NCBI RefSeq assembly: GCF_029623395.1
Contig: NZ_JAPYKK010000015.1
Coordinates: forward strand, 1-64,000
Length of the DNA: 64,000 bases
From: Sphingomonas echinoides
GTDB taxonomy: Bacteria; Pseudomonadota; Alphaproteobacteria; Sphingomonadales; Sphingomonadaceae
Direction of reading: 5' to 3'
Part shown: positions 45,127 to 52,562 of the stretch, piece by piece
How the letters are laid out: each line of letters begins with the position of its first letter
Position numbering within the stretch: position 1 is the first letter of the stretch
Notes under the pieces: generated by a model
What the model saw: the letters and a program-made list of their open reading frames with translations, nothing else
The model's database searches: none
Told to the model about the DNA's origin: nothing
Program-made: the position numbers and the translations under genes

Positions 45127-46236
45127 ATGGACCGCAAGACAATCGAGAAGGCGATCCTCTCGCTCGGCGAGAACAAGGACCTCCTCGCGCGCTTCAAGCG
45201 CGACCCCGTCGTGTTAGGGGCCGAGCTCGGGATCGATGCCGAATGGAGCGAGGTGATTGCCAATGGCGATCGCGACCGTCTTCGTTCGGAAGGCCTCGCC
45301 GATGGGATCACCATTCTGGTGACCCGCTGGTTCAAGGACGATGTGACTGACAGTACGAGCACGGGGAAGTTCGTGTTCGACGGACGAGTCAGCACGGAAC
45401 CGCCCCAGCCGCCTGCCAATCTCTACTTCGCCGGCGGTTGCAGCCATGTCCCCGACCTCATCGCGCGTCCCGAGATCGATCCGGCCGATGCGGTGCAGCG
45501 GTTGCTGGACGGCTATGGACGGTTGAAGGCGAATATCGCTGCGGCCAATCTCGATGTCCTGCTGATCAGCGCCGATTGCCATTTTCAGAGCTTCGAGACC
45601 GCGGCGACCGTGATCGGCGTTGGCGAGACGCATGCCGGATCCATGGCGTTCTTCAAGCGTCCCGATCTGGACGCGTCGGTCCCCGGCGATTCCGCGTTTG
45701 CGCTCGAACTCGTCGAAGCGGTGCGGGCGGCGGGTCTCGAAGTCGAAGCGTCGTCCAAAGTCGAGCTCGATCACGGCCTCGTCGTCCCGCTACGCGTGAT
45801 GCTGGAGGACGGCAGCATTCCGGTCGTCCCGATCATCACCCAGCCGGCGCGCGGTTTCTCGCCCTTCGGGGCCAAGGCCTTCGGCGAGGCGTTGCGCGGC
45901 GCGATCGAGCGCTCCGGGAAGCGCGTGGGCTTCCTTGCCACGGGGGGGCTGTCGCATTGGCTCGAACCCGGCAAGTACGGGAAGGTGGACGAGGCCTTTG
46001 ATGGGTTCCTGCTCGATCTCCTCAAGGCGGGCCGTGGTCTCGATATCAGCAATTTCGAACCGTATCCGCTGCTGGACCACGGGCAGTATGAGATCCTCAA
46101 TTGGGTGATCATGCTCGCCGTCGTCGGCGCCGGCGTCAAAGGCGAGGTCTACGCCTATGAACCGATGGAGAACTCTGGCGGCGGTTGGACCGTGGCGAAC
46201 ATGAAGTTCGAGCCGAAGGTGGTGGCGCGTGCCTGA
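45127..46236 (+). CDS. Class III extradiol dioxygenase with fused LigA-like domain
   Basis: 369 residues; GAGGAG before the ATG. Residues 1-75 resemble a LigA alpha-type domain, and about 95-360 the LigB catalytic domain. Iron ligands H107 (GGCSHVPD), H152 (ADCHF) and E322 (QYEILNW); catalytic His216 in ELDHG. LigA-LigB fusions include gallate dioxygenase and, as I recall, PydA-type 3-hydroxy-4-pyridone dioxygenase. In an operon with NicX/NicF/NicE-like genes a dihydroxypyridine is as plausible as a catecholic acid. Ends 8 bases inside the next gene. Confidence 0.88.
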   Translation: MDRKTIEKAILSLGENKDLLARFKRDPVVLGAELGIDAEWSEVIANGDRDRLRSEGLADGITILVTRWFKDDVTDSTSTGKFVFDGRVSTEPPQPPANLYFAGGCSHVPDLIARPEIDPADAVQRLLDGYGRLKANIAAANLDVLLISADCHFQSFETAATVIGVGETHAGSMAFFKRPDLDASVPGDSAFALELVEAVRAAGLEVEASSKVELDHGLVVPLRVMLEDGSIPVVPIITQPARGFSPFGAKAFGEALRGAIERSGKRVGFLATGGLSHWLEPGKYGKVDEAFDGFLLDLLKAGRGLDISNFEPYPLLDHGQYEILNWVIMLAVVGAGVKGEVYAYEPMENSGGGWTVANMKFEPKVVARA

Positions 46237-47110
46237 CGCTCAGTGCGTCCGGATCGGGATCTCCCAGTGGCGCGCAACCCGGGACCGCGCCGCCAACCTC
46301 GACATCGCTTGCGATTTGGTTCGGCAATGCGCCGCCGACGGCGCCGATCTCGTCCTTCTCCCCGAAAACGGCCTGCATCTGGGCACGAACGTGGAAATGC
46401 GCGAAGCGGCGTTGCGCACCGGCAGCGCTGAACTGCAGCAGCTCGCGGATGTTGCGCGCGAGACGAAGACGCCCGTGCTGCTGGGGGGCTTCAAGCACCT
46501 CGGGGCCGATGGCGTCATCCGTAACTCGGCGGTGCTGTACGACGGGGAGGGTGCCCTCGTCGCACAATATGACAAGATCCACTTGTTCGATGCGCGGATC
46601 AACGGGCAGTCGTTCGAGGCATCATCCGTCGAACAGGGCGGCACCCGTCCGCTCATCGTCAAGATCGCCGGGGTGAAGATCGGCGTCACGATCTGCTACG
46701 ACGTCCGCTTCCCGGAACTCTACCGGCAACTGGCATTGGCGGGCGCGGAGATCATTCTCGTCCCCGCAGCTTTCACCCAGACGACCGGCGAAGCGCATTG
46801 GGAAGCCCTGCTGCGCGCCCGCGCGATCGAGAATGAATGCTTCATCGTCTCCTCCACCACGGTTCGCGGTGACGATGGCACGGACGCCTTCGAAACCTAC
46901 GGCCACGGTCTCGTGGTCGAACCGTGGGGGAAGGTGATCGTCGACCTCGGCATCGCAAGCCCGACCTGCCAGGTCGTGGAGCTGGACCTCGGTCTGGTCG
47001 CCAGTGCCCGCGACAAGCTTCCGGTGCTCCACCATGTGCGGCCCGACGCATATGGGACGCCCGCCGTCGTAACCCTCGCCCCGTACCGCATGGAAGAAGC
47101 CACGCTATGA
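46229..47110 (+). CDS. Nitrilase-superfamily amidase (omega-amidase/Nit-like)
   Basis: 293 residues; GTG start overlapping the preceding gene by 8 bases. Catalytic triad E46 (LLPENG), K116 (YDKIHLFD) and C156 (ICYDVRFPEL). The IHLFD and RFPELYR motifs are those of the Nit1/Nit2 omega-amidase and deaminated-glutathione amidase branch. Such enzymes hydrolyse alpha-keto-acid amides such as 2-oxoglutaramate. In this operon it could remove ammonia from a ring-opened amide. Start at an ATG is not available in frame nearby. Confidence 0.9.
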   Translation: MPDAQCVRIGISQWRATRDRAANLDIACDLVRQCAADGADLVLLPENGLHLGTNVEMREAALRTGSAELQQLADVARETKTPVLLGGFKHLGADGVIRNSAVLYDGEGALVAQYDKIHLFDARINGQSFEASSVEQGGTRPLIVKIAGVKIGVTICYDVRFPELYRQLALAGAEIILVPAAFTQTTGEAHWEALLRARAIENECFIVSSTTVRGDDGTDAFETYGHGLVVEPWGKVIVDLGIASPTCQVVELDLGLVASARDKLPVLHHVRPDAYGTPAVVTLAPYRMEEATL

Positions 47111-47865
47111 GCGATTTTCGTATCGGGCTGATCGTCCCGAGTTCTAACACCACGATGGAAACCGAGATTCCTGCGATGCTGTTGCGTCGGCAGCAGATCC
47201 TGTCCGAGGATCGCTTCACCTTCCACTCGTCGCGGATGCGCATGAAGCATGTGACACCGGACGAATTGAAGGCAATGGACGTGGAATCATTACGCTGTGC
47301 CGTCGAACTGGCGGATGCGCGGGTCGATGCGCTGGCCTATGCTTGCCTGGTCGCGATCATGGCACAGGGGCCGGGCTATCACCGCCAAAGCCAGCAGGCG
47401 ATCGGGCGACTGGCGATGGAAACCGCCGGAAATCCCATTCCCGTGATTACCTCGGCGGGCGCCCTCGTCGAAGCGCTGAAGCATATCGGCGCCCGCAAGG
47501 TGTCTATCATCACTCCGTACATGAAGCCGCTGACCAAGCTGGTCGCCGACTATATCGAGGCGGAGGGGATCGAGGTGCAGGACTCGCTTAGTCTTGAGAT
47601 AGCGGACAATCTGGCCGTGGGGCGTCTGCCGCAGGATCGCTTGCCGGAATATGCGAAGAAGGTCGACAGCGCCGGGGTCGACGCGCTGGTGCTCTCGGCA
47701 TGCGTCCAGATGCCATCGCTGAACGCCATCCCCGTCGTCCAGCGCCAGTTCGATATCCCGGTCCTCAGCGCAGCGGTCGCGACCGTCTGGAAAATCCTGA
47801 ACGAACTCAAACTCGAACCCGTCGTGCCTGAAGCCGGTCGACTCCTCGAAGTGAAGAAACACTAG
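47107..47865 (+). CDS. Maleate isomerase (NicE type)
   Basis: 252 residues; ATG overlaps the amidase stop (ATGA); an open frame runs on upstream but covers the amidase. Asp/Glu-racemase-like fold. The family motifs VPSSNTTMETEIPAML, FTFHSSRMRMK and YACLVAIM are exact-looking, and the two catalytic cysteines are C80 and C199 (LSACVQMPSL). It isomerises maleate to fumarate without cofactor. With the NicF-like amidase it gives the end of the maleamate route into the TCA cycle. This is the most specific functional call of the operon. Confidence 0.92.
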   Translation: MSDFRIGLIVPSSNTTMETEIPAMLLRRQQILSEDRFTFHSSRMRMKHVTPDELKAMDVESLRCAVELADARVDALAYACLVAIMAQGPGYHRQSQQAIGRLAMETAGNPIPVITSAGALVEALKHIGARKVSIITPYMKPLTKLVADYIEAEGIEVQDSLSLEIADNLAVGRLPQDRLPEYAKKVDSAGVDALVLSACVQMPSLNAIPVVQRQFDIPVLSAAVATVWKILNELKLEPVVPEAGRLLEVKKH

Positions 47866-47993
47866 CGATAGTCGTTCTAGGTCGCGCTTTGTCAGCGGTG
47901 CGCGCCGTCGCACTGAGCAAAGATGGCGTAACGACCTTCGATACCGCACACCGGTTCACATCCGTCCCGCGCGACCAAGAAGCGAATATGGGC

Positions 47994-48720
47994 ATGAGGC
48001 TCGACAGGAAAGTGGCTATGGTCACCGGGGCTGGCGGCGGTATCGGGCGCGGGATCGTTGACCGCTTCATCCGCGAGGGAGCGCGCGTGTGCGCCGTTGA
48101 TGTCGATAAGGATCGGCTCGCACCCCTCGCGGATCTGCACGGTGCCGCCGTGTGTACGGTCGCTGCGGATGTTTCGACTTGGGCCGGCAACACTTTCGCT
48201 GTCGAAAGTGCGCCCAATGCATTCGGACGGCTCGACACATTCATCGGGAACGCCGCCATCTTCGACCACGGGACCAGGCTCAAGGCGATTGCCGGTGACC
48301 AGATCGGACCTGCCGCGGCCGAACTTCTTGGCGTCAACCTCGTTGGATATCTTCTCGGCGTGCGTGCGGCTATGGAAGCGCTTCGGCGATAGAACGGAGG
48401 CGCAATCCTTACCGGATCCTTTGCGAGTGCCGAGCCTTCCGGTGGCGGCATTCTCTATACAGATTCGAAACATGGCGTCGTGGGTGCCGCGAAACAACTC
48501 GCATACGAACTGGCTCCCGCAGTCAGAGTAAACGGAGTATCGCCTGGAGTTGCCCCGACCGTGCTAAAGGGGGTTGGAGCGCTTGGCCAGAAAGAGCAGT
48601 CCGCCGTGTTTCCTGGGACGGAGGCGATCTTGCCGCTGGGCAGGGTCCCGGCTTCCGCAGACTTCGGCGGCCTTTACGCGTTTCTCGCGTCCCCAGATGC
48701 CCAGCATATCACCGGAAGCT
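47994..48720 (+). pseudogene. Broken cis-dihydrodiol dehydrogenase (BphB-like SDR)
   Basis: The frame starts MRLDRKVAMVTGAGGGIGRG and runs to an in-frame TAG at 48390-48392 (ALRR*). It continues in the same frame with NGGAILTGSFASAEPSGGG, the intact YTDSK catalytic motif, ELAPAVRVNGVSPG and LGRVPASADFGGLYAFLAS. Homology stops at HITGS (48720), short of the usual C-terminus. BphB/HcaB-type enzymes rearomatise dihydrodiols made by Rieske dioxygenases. The stop and the missing C-terminus suggest a dead gene. Recombination or sequencing error could also be considered for the TAG. Confidence 0.85.
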
Positions 48721-48859
48721 GTTCGCAGCGGATAGCGGAATTGCGATCAGAGGCATCGGCTGACAGTCAGTCCAAGACGCCCCAGCCTGATTCTATTACC
48801 TATGCCGGGCCTCGATCATACGAAATTGCATGCCGCATTCTGTCTTTATCGACGTGGGG

Positions 48860-48997
48860 TCAGCCCACCATCTTGAGCGACTTGTCCAGCATCGTGAGCT
48901 CGAGCGGCGTGAGGCCTGCGCGCGGATCGTCGTTGAGCCGCCGAGCAGGCTGGGCGGCTTTTTTGGACCAAGCTGATCCCTGCGTTCTCCGTACCAT
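48860..48997 (-). CDS. Possible 45-residue protein or gene remnant
   Basis: Minus-strand ATG at 48997 to TGA at 48860. The product ends RLNDDPRAGLTPLELTMLDKSLKMVG, which reads more like a true C-terminus than random sequence. It overlaps a plus-strand terminator, so selection on it is unclear. No family recognised. Confidence 0.25.
   Translation of the reverse strand: MVRRTQGSAWSKKAAQPARRLNDDPRAGLTPLELTMLDKSLKMVG
48936..48964 (+). terminator. Terminator at the end of the island operon
   Basis: AGCCGCC (48936-48942) pairs with GGCGGCT (48953-48959) around a 10-base loop, and six T residues end at 48964. It follows the dihydrodiol dehydrogenase pseudogene on the plus strand and probably ends the operon that starts near 41226. 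Confidence 0.7.
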
Positions 48998-49295
48998 GTT
49001 TCACTACCTTAAGAGATATTTAACCAGTTCCGCACGCCAACGCCAAACCGCGGCGTCCGTTCCCAAACCGGACAGAGATGGCCGTTTAATCCATGTGCCA
49101 AATCGGTACGGGTACGGGATATGCCAGCACCGTACGACGGTCGCATTTCCCCTCTAAAAAAAGCATCGAGCGAACCCTCCCCTGTTACTGGGTGAACCAG
49201 CTCAGCCGATCAAGTTCGTCGAATCGACCTACCAACCGGCCTCGGACGCACCGACTTTGCTTGTCTTTCCATCACGGTCGGGGCAATCCGCTGGG
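48998..49295. other. Intergenic region at the right edge of the island
   Basis: About 300 bases without a recognisable gene. It separates the catabolic island from ordinary genes. No repeat, tRNA or integrase relic is seen here, so the insertion mechanism is not visible. Confidence 0.45.
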
Positions 49296-49856
49296 ATGCA
49301 GGCCGAGGAGAATTTGGAAGCGATACTGCTGGGGGCGGTCCTCGCCGATCGCGCATGTGGGGATTGCACTGCATGCTGCACCGTCCTGACGGTGGACACA
49401 CCCGAATTTCGCAAGCCCGGCGGAACGCCATGCGACTATCTCGTGGCCCAGGGGTGCAGCATTCATGCGTCCCGGCCGCATATCTGCCGGACATGGTTCT
49501 GCGGTTGGAGGCGGACGGCCGCGATGCCGGACCAAGCTCGCCCGGATCGGTCCGGCCTTCTGGTGTCGCTCAATTTCGGGCGCGCGCCGCGCAACTGCTT
49601 CGAAGGCGTCTCGATCATTGTCCGCACGACCGATCCGGGTGCCGCCATCGACAAGAGCATGGCCGCAGCCGTTCTCGACAGCCTGTGCGATCGGCTGGTG
49701 CCCGTGTGGTTCAGCGACGGGGCAAAGAAGATGTTGATGCACCCCAGCGACGACGTCGCCACCCTTGTCCTCTCCGGGGATACGGCACCCGTGCATCTCC
49801 AGGCGGAAGTCGCGGCGTGGCGCGAGCAATACGGGGTCTTCGGGGCGACCGCCTAG
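49296..49856 (+). CDS. YkgJ-like cysteine-cluster protein
   Basis: About 186 residues from the ATG at 49296; an upstream in-frame start at 49257 adds 13 residues. The N-terminal CGDCTACC and PHICRTWFC, with GCSIHASRP between, form the CxxCxxCC-type cluster of the YkgJ/UPF0153 family, thought to bind zinc or an Fe-S cluster. Biochemical role unknown. Not in an obvious operon. Confidence 0.8.
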   Translation: MQAEENLEAILLGAVLADRACGDCTACCTVLTVDTPEFRKPGGTPCDYLVAQGCSIHASRPHICRTWFCGWRRTAAMPDQARPDRSGLLVSLNFGRAPRNCFEGVSIIVRTTDPGAAIDKSMAAAVLDSLCDRLVPVWFSDGAKKMLMHPSDDVATLVLSGDTAPVHLQAEVAAWREQYGVFGATA

Positions 49857-50010
49857 CGTTTCCCCAAGCCGGGAATGTCAGGCGACCGAAACGCATCTCG
49901 ACCGTTGTGCGGTCTTGAGGAGTGCTGTTTCATGTCGCGCATTATGTCGGTCACAACCGCTCAGACCGATCCCACGGGACCATCCCCCGTGACGGTAAGG
50001 AGCAACGTGC

Positions 50011-50505
50011 GTGAGGCCTGAACCCGAAACGCCTGCCGCCGGTCAGGAGAGCGTCTGGCTCTATCCACGACCGGCAATCGCAGAGCCAAGTCATCGGCGG
50101 ATCCAAATCGTCCATGCGGGGATCGTTGTCGCCGACACGTCGTCAGCAGTGCGTACGCTTGAGACGAGCCATCCCCCGAGCTGGTATATCCCGCCGGACT
50201 CGATCACTTCGGGCTTGTTGCGTTCCTCGGATCGCCGATCGTTCTGCGAATGGAAGGGCGAGGCACGCTACTGGCATTTGGACGTCGGCGGACGGATGCT
50301 GCGCGACGTGGGGTGGAGCTACGCGAACCCAACGCGCGCCTTCGTAATATTGCGCGACCACATTGCCTTCTACGCCGCGCCGTTCGACCGCTGTACGATC
50401 GACGGCGAACGTGTGCGACCGCAACCCGGTGGGTTTTACGGGGGGTGGATCACATCCGATTTGGCCGGTCCCTTCAAGGGCGTTCCGGGTAGCATGGGAT
50501 GGTAA
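50011..50505 (+). CDS. DUF427 protein
   Basis: 164 residues; GTG start with AAGGAG 8 bases upstream. The WYIPPDSI, FCEWKGEARYWHLDV and YANP motifs define DUF427, a small beta-fold family of unknown role. Its last 7 bases overlap the photolyase start, so the two are translationally coupled, which suggests a link to light or nucleic-acid repair. Confidence 0.88.
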   Translation: MRPEPETPAAGQESVWLYPRPAIAEPSHRRIQIVHAGIVVADTSSAVRTLETSHPPSWYIPPDSITSGLLRSSDRRSFCEWKGEARYWHLDVGGRMLRDVGWSYANPTRAFVILRDHIAFYAAPFDRCTIDGERVRPQPGGFYGGWITSDLAGPFKGVPGSMGW

Positions 50506-52007
50506 CCGCAGCGTTACCCCTCGGGCTGTCCGACTGGCGCGAAGTGCCACGTGTTCGGAAGTTGAACGCCGTGCCGCTCGCGGCCGAAGCACACTACGTG
50601 CTGTGCTGGCTCCAGCAGGCGCTGCGGGCCACCGACAATCCGGCGATCGACGCAGCCGTCCGCCTCGGCAATGCGCTGCGCTTGCCGGTGCTGGTCTACC
50701 ACGGCGTGCGACAAGACTATCCTTACGCCTCGGATCGGCTGCATTATTTTATCCTGGGTGCCAGCCGCGACGTTGCGTCGGGGTGTCGGGCACGCGGCCT
50801 TGCTTGCGTCCAGCACGTCGATCGTGAAGAGCATCGCGAGAAAGGGCTGGTGTATCGGCTGGGTGCAAACGCGGCCGCGCTGATTGTCGAGGACCAGCCA
50901 ACGTTTGTCGCGCGCTGGCAGACGGAGCGGGTTGCCGCTCGAATTCCGATCCCCGTCTATGCGATCAACGCGGCCTGCCTTGTGCCGCCCGCCGTGGTGG
51001 GAGACGGGATCAGCGGCCGCTCCGGCTTTCTGCGCCGCCACGAACCCGAACGCGCGGCATGGGTAGACGCAAACGACGAACCGACCGATATCGCACCGTA
51101 CCAGGGCCCGTTGCCGTTCGTACCCGACACCCTCGACGGTAATCTCGACATGCTCGTCACATCGCTTGCAATCGACCACAGCGTGCCCGTGAGCGCGGCG
51201 TTTCCCGCCGGCCGGGCTGCGGCAGAGACGCGGCTGACCCGCCTGATCGACGACGTGCTTCCCGATTACGCCGCCACCCGCAACGATGCGACGCGGCGTG
51301 ACGGTGCGAGCGGTCTGTCGCCCTATCTGCATTTCGGTGTGCTGGGTCCGCGCGAAGTCATGCGCGCGGTGACGGCAGCCTCGGTCGGGGCGCGGCACCG
51401 CATCAAGTTCGCGGACGAGCTGCTCGGGTGGCGCGAGTGGTTTCACTACCAGGCCCGTGCGATGTCTGCGCCCGAAAGCTATGGCCGCATCGCCGGTTGG
51501 GCCCGCGCCACCTTGGCAGATCATTCCGGCGACTCTCGGCCTCAGCAGGAGAGCCTGACGGCAATGTTGCGCGGCGAGACGCGTGACGAGAGCTGGAATG
51601 CCTGCCAGCGCCAGTTCCTGCGGTTCGGCTGGATGCACAACAATCTCCGGATGTATTGGGCGAAGCGGATCCTTGCGATGACGCCCGATCCCGAAACGGC
51701 CTGGGCGACGGCCTGTTACCTCAACGACCGGCTCAGCCTCGACGGCCGGGATCCCGCAACCTACGGCAATATCGCCGCAATGTTCGGCGGCGCGCCCGGC
51801 GAAACCGATCGTCCGGTCTATGGTCGGGTCGTCCCTCGGGGCGACGGGTCCACCCGCGGACGCGACGGCGGTGCCGCATGGATTGCCAAGACGGCGTCGC
51901 AACCCGTCCCCGCAGTGAGTATCCCCGCCGACGTGCCGCGAGAGCGCTATGGTTGCGGTTGCACGAACACCGCCGATGATCAGCCCGGAAAGGCTAAGCG
52001 TTCATGA
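50499..52007 (+). CDS. phr: Deoxyribodipyrimidine photolyase, class II-like
   Basis: 502 residues. The N-terminal ALRATDNPAIDAA strip with VLVYHGV is a photolyase domain. The FAD-binding half carries SGLSPYLHFG, FADELLGWREWFHY, WMHNNLRMYWAKRIL and LDGRDPATYGN, in the pattern of class II CPD photolyases. It uses light to split pyrimidine dimers. Its ATG overlaps the DUF427 stop and its own stop overlaps the next gene (ATGA). The short C-terminal tail with ERYGCGC is unusual. Confidence 0.88.
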   Translation: MVTAALPLGLSDWREVPRVRKLNAVPLAAEAHYVLCWLQQALRATDNPAIDAAVRLGNALRLPVLVYHGVRQDYPYASDRLHYFILGASRDVASGCRARGLACVQHVDREEHREKGLVYRLGANAAALIVEDQPTFVARWQTERVAARIPIPVYAINAACLVPPAVVGDGISGRSGFLRRHEPERAAWVDANDEPTDIAPYQGPLPFVPDTLDGNLDMLVTSLAIDHSVPVSAAFPAGRAAAETRLTRLIDDVLPDYAATRNDATRRDGASGLSPYLHFGVLGPREVMRAVTAASVGARHRIKFADELLGWREWFHYQARAMSAPESYGRIAGWARATLADHSGDSRPQQESLTAMLRGETRDESWNACQRQFLRFGWMHNNLRMYWAKRILAMTPDPETAWATACYLNDRLSLDGRDPATYGNIAAMFGGAPGETDRPVYGRVVPRGDGSTRGRDGGAAWIAKTASQPVPAVSIPADVPRERYGCGCTNTADDQPGKAKRS

Positions 52008-52522
52008 CGGCTGTGCACGGAAAAGCCGAGCGAACCCTCGTCGTGGTGTTCGGCGCTGCAGTTCGTCCCGATGGCAGCGCCAGTCCGGCCCTCGCGCGCC
52101 GCATCGGCTATGCGGCAGCGGTTGCGGAAGCAGATCCGAGCGTGGATCTATTCCTGTCGGGCGGGGTGGGGACGTATCGTCCATCGGAAGCGCGCGTGAT
52201 GGCGACAATGGTCGAAGGGGTTGTCTCAGCGGAAAGGCTCATCCTGGACGAAATCAGCCGCGATACGTTGCAGACGGTGCAAGCGGCGGTCGCTTATGGC
52301 CGCGCGCACGGCTATTCCAGGGTCCAGCCGTGCACGGACGCGTACCACCAGCCGCGCGCGATCATGCTGTTTCGCATGCTGGGTTTCGCGACCCGCCCGC
52401 TGCCGATCGTCGCGCGCGGCCCGAAGCGACTGCGCGCCAAGATGTGGGCCCGCGAGCTCGCCGCGATACCCTATGACGCAGTGGCCGGTCTGAACGCGCT
52501 TTGGCGCGGTCGACGCAAATAG
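52004..52522 (+). CDS. YdcF-family (DUF218) protein
   Basis: 172 residues; ATGA overlap with the photolyase. VVFGAAVRPDGSASPALARRI, LFLSGGVG and DEISRDTLQTV are DUF218 signatures (SanA/ElyC/YdcF). E. coli members affect envelope or cell-wall precursor metabolism; YdcF binds S-adenosylmethionine. The typical N-terminal membrane anchor is absent. Third gene of a tight three-gene unit. Confidence 0.85.
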   Translation: MTAVHGKAERTLVVVFGAAVRPDGSASPALARRIGYAAAVAEADPSVDLFLSGGVGTYRPSEARVMATMVEGVVSAERLILDEISRDTLQTVQAAVAYGRAHGYSRVQPCTDAYHQPRAIMLFRMLGFATRPLPIVARGPKRLRAKMWARELAAIPYDAVAGLNALWRGRRK

Positions 52523-52562
52523 AAGCGAGCGATGCGGGGAAACGTGACCGGCGATCCCGCCT

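Noticed and set aside
48480..49157. 225-codon plus frame as a separate gene
   Set aside because: Its first 80 codons are the continuation of the dihydrodiol dehydrogenase pseudogene after a TAG, and the rest has no protein character.
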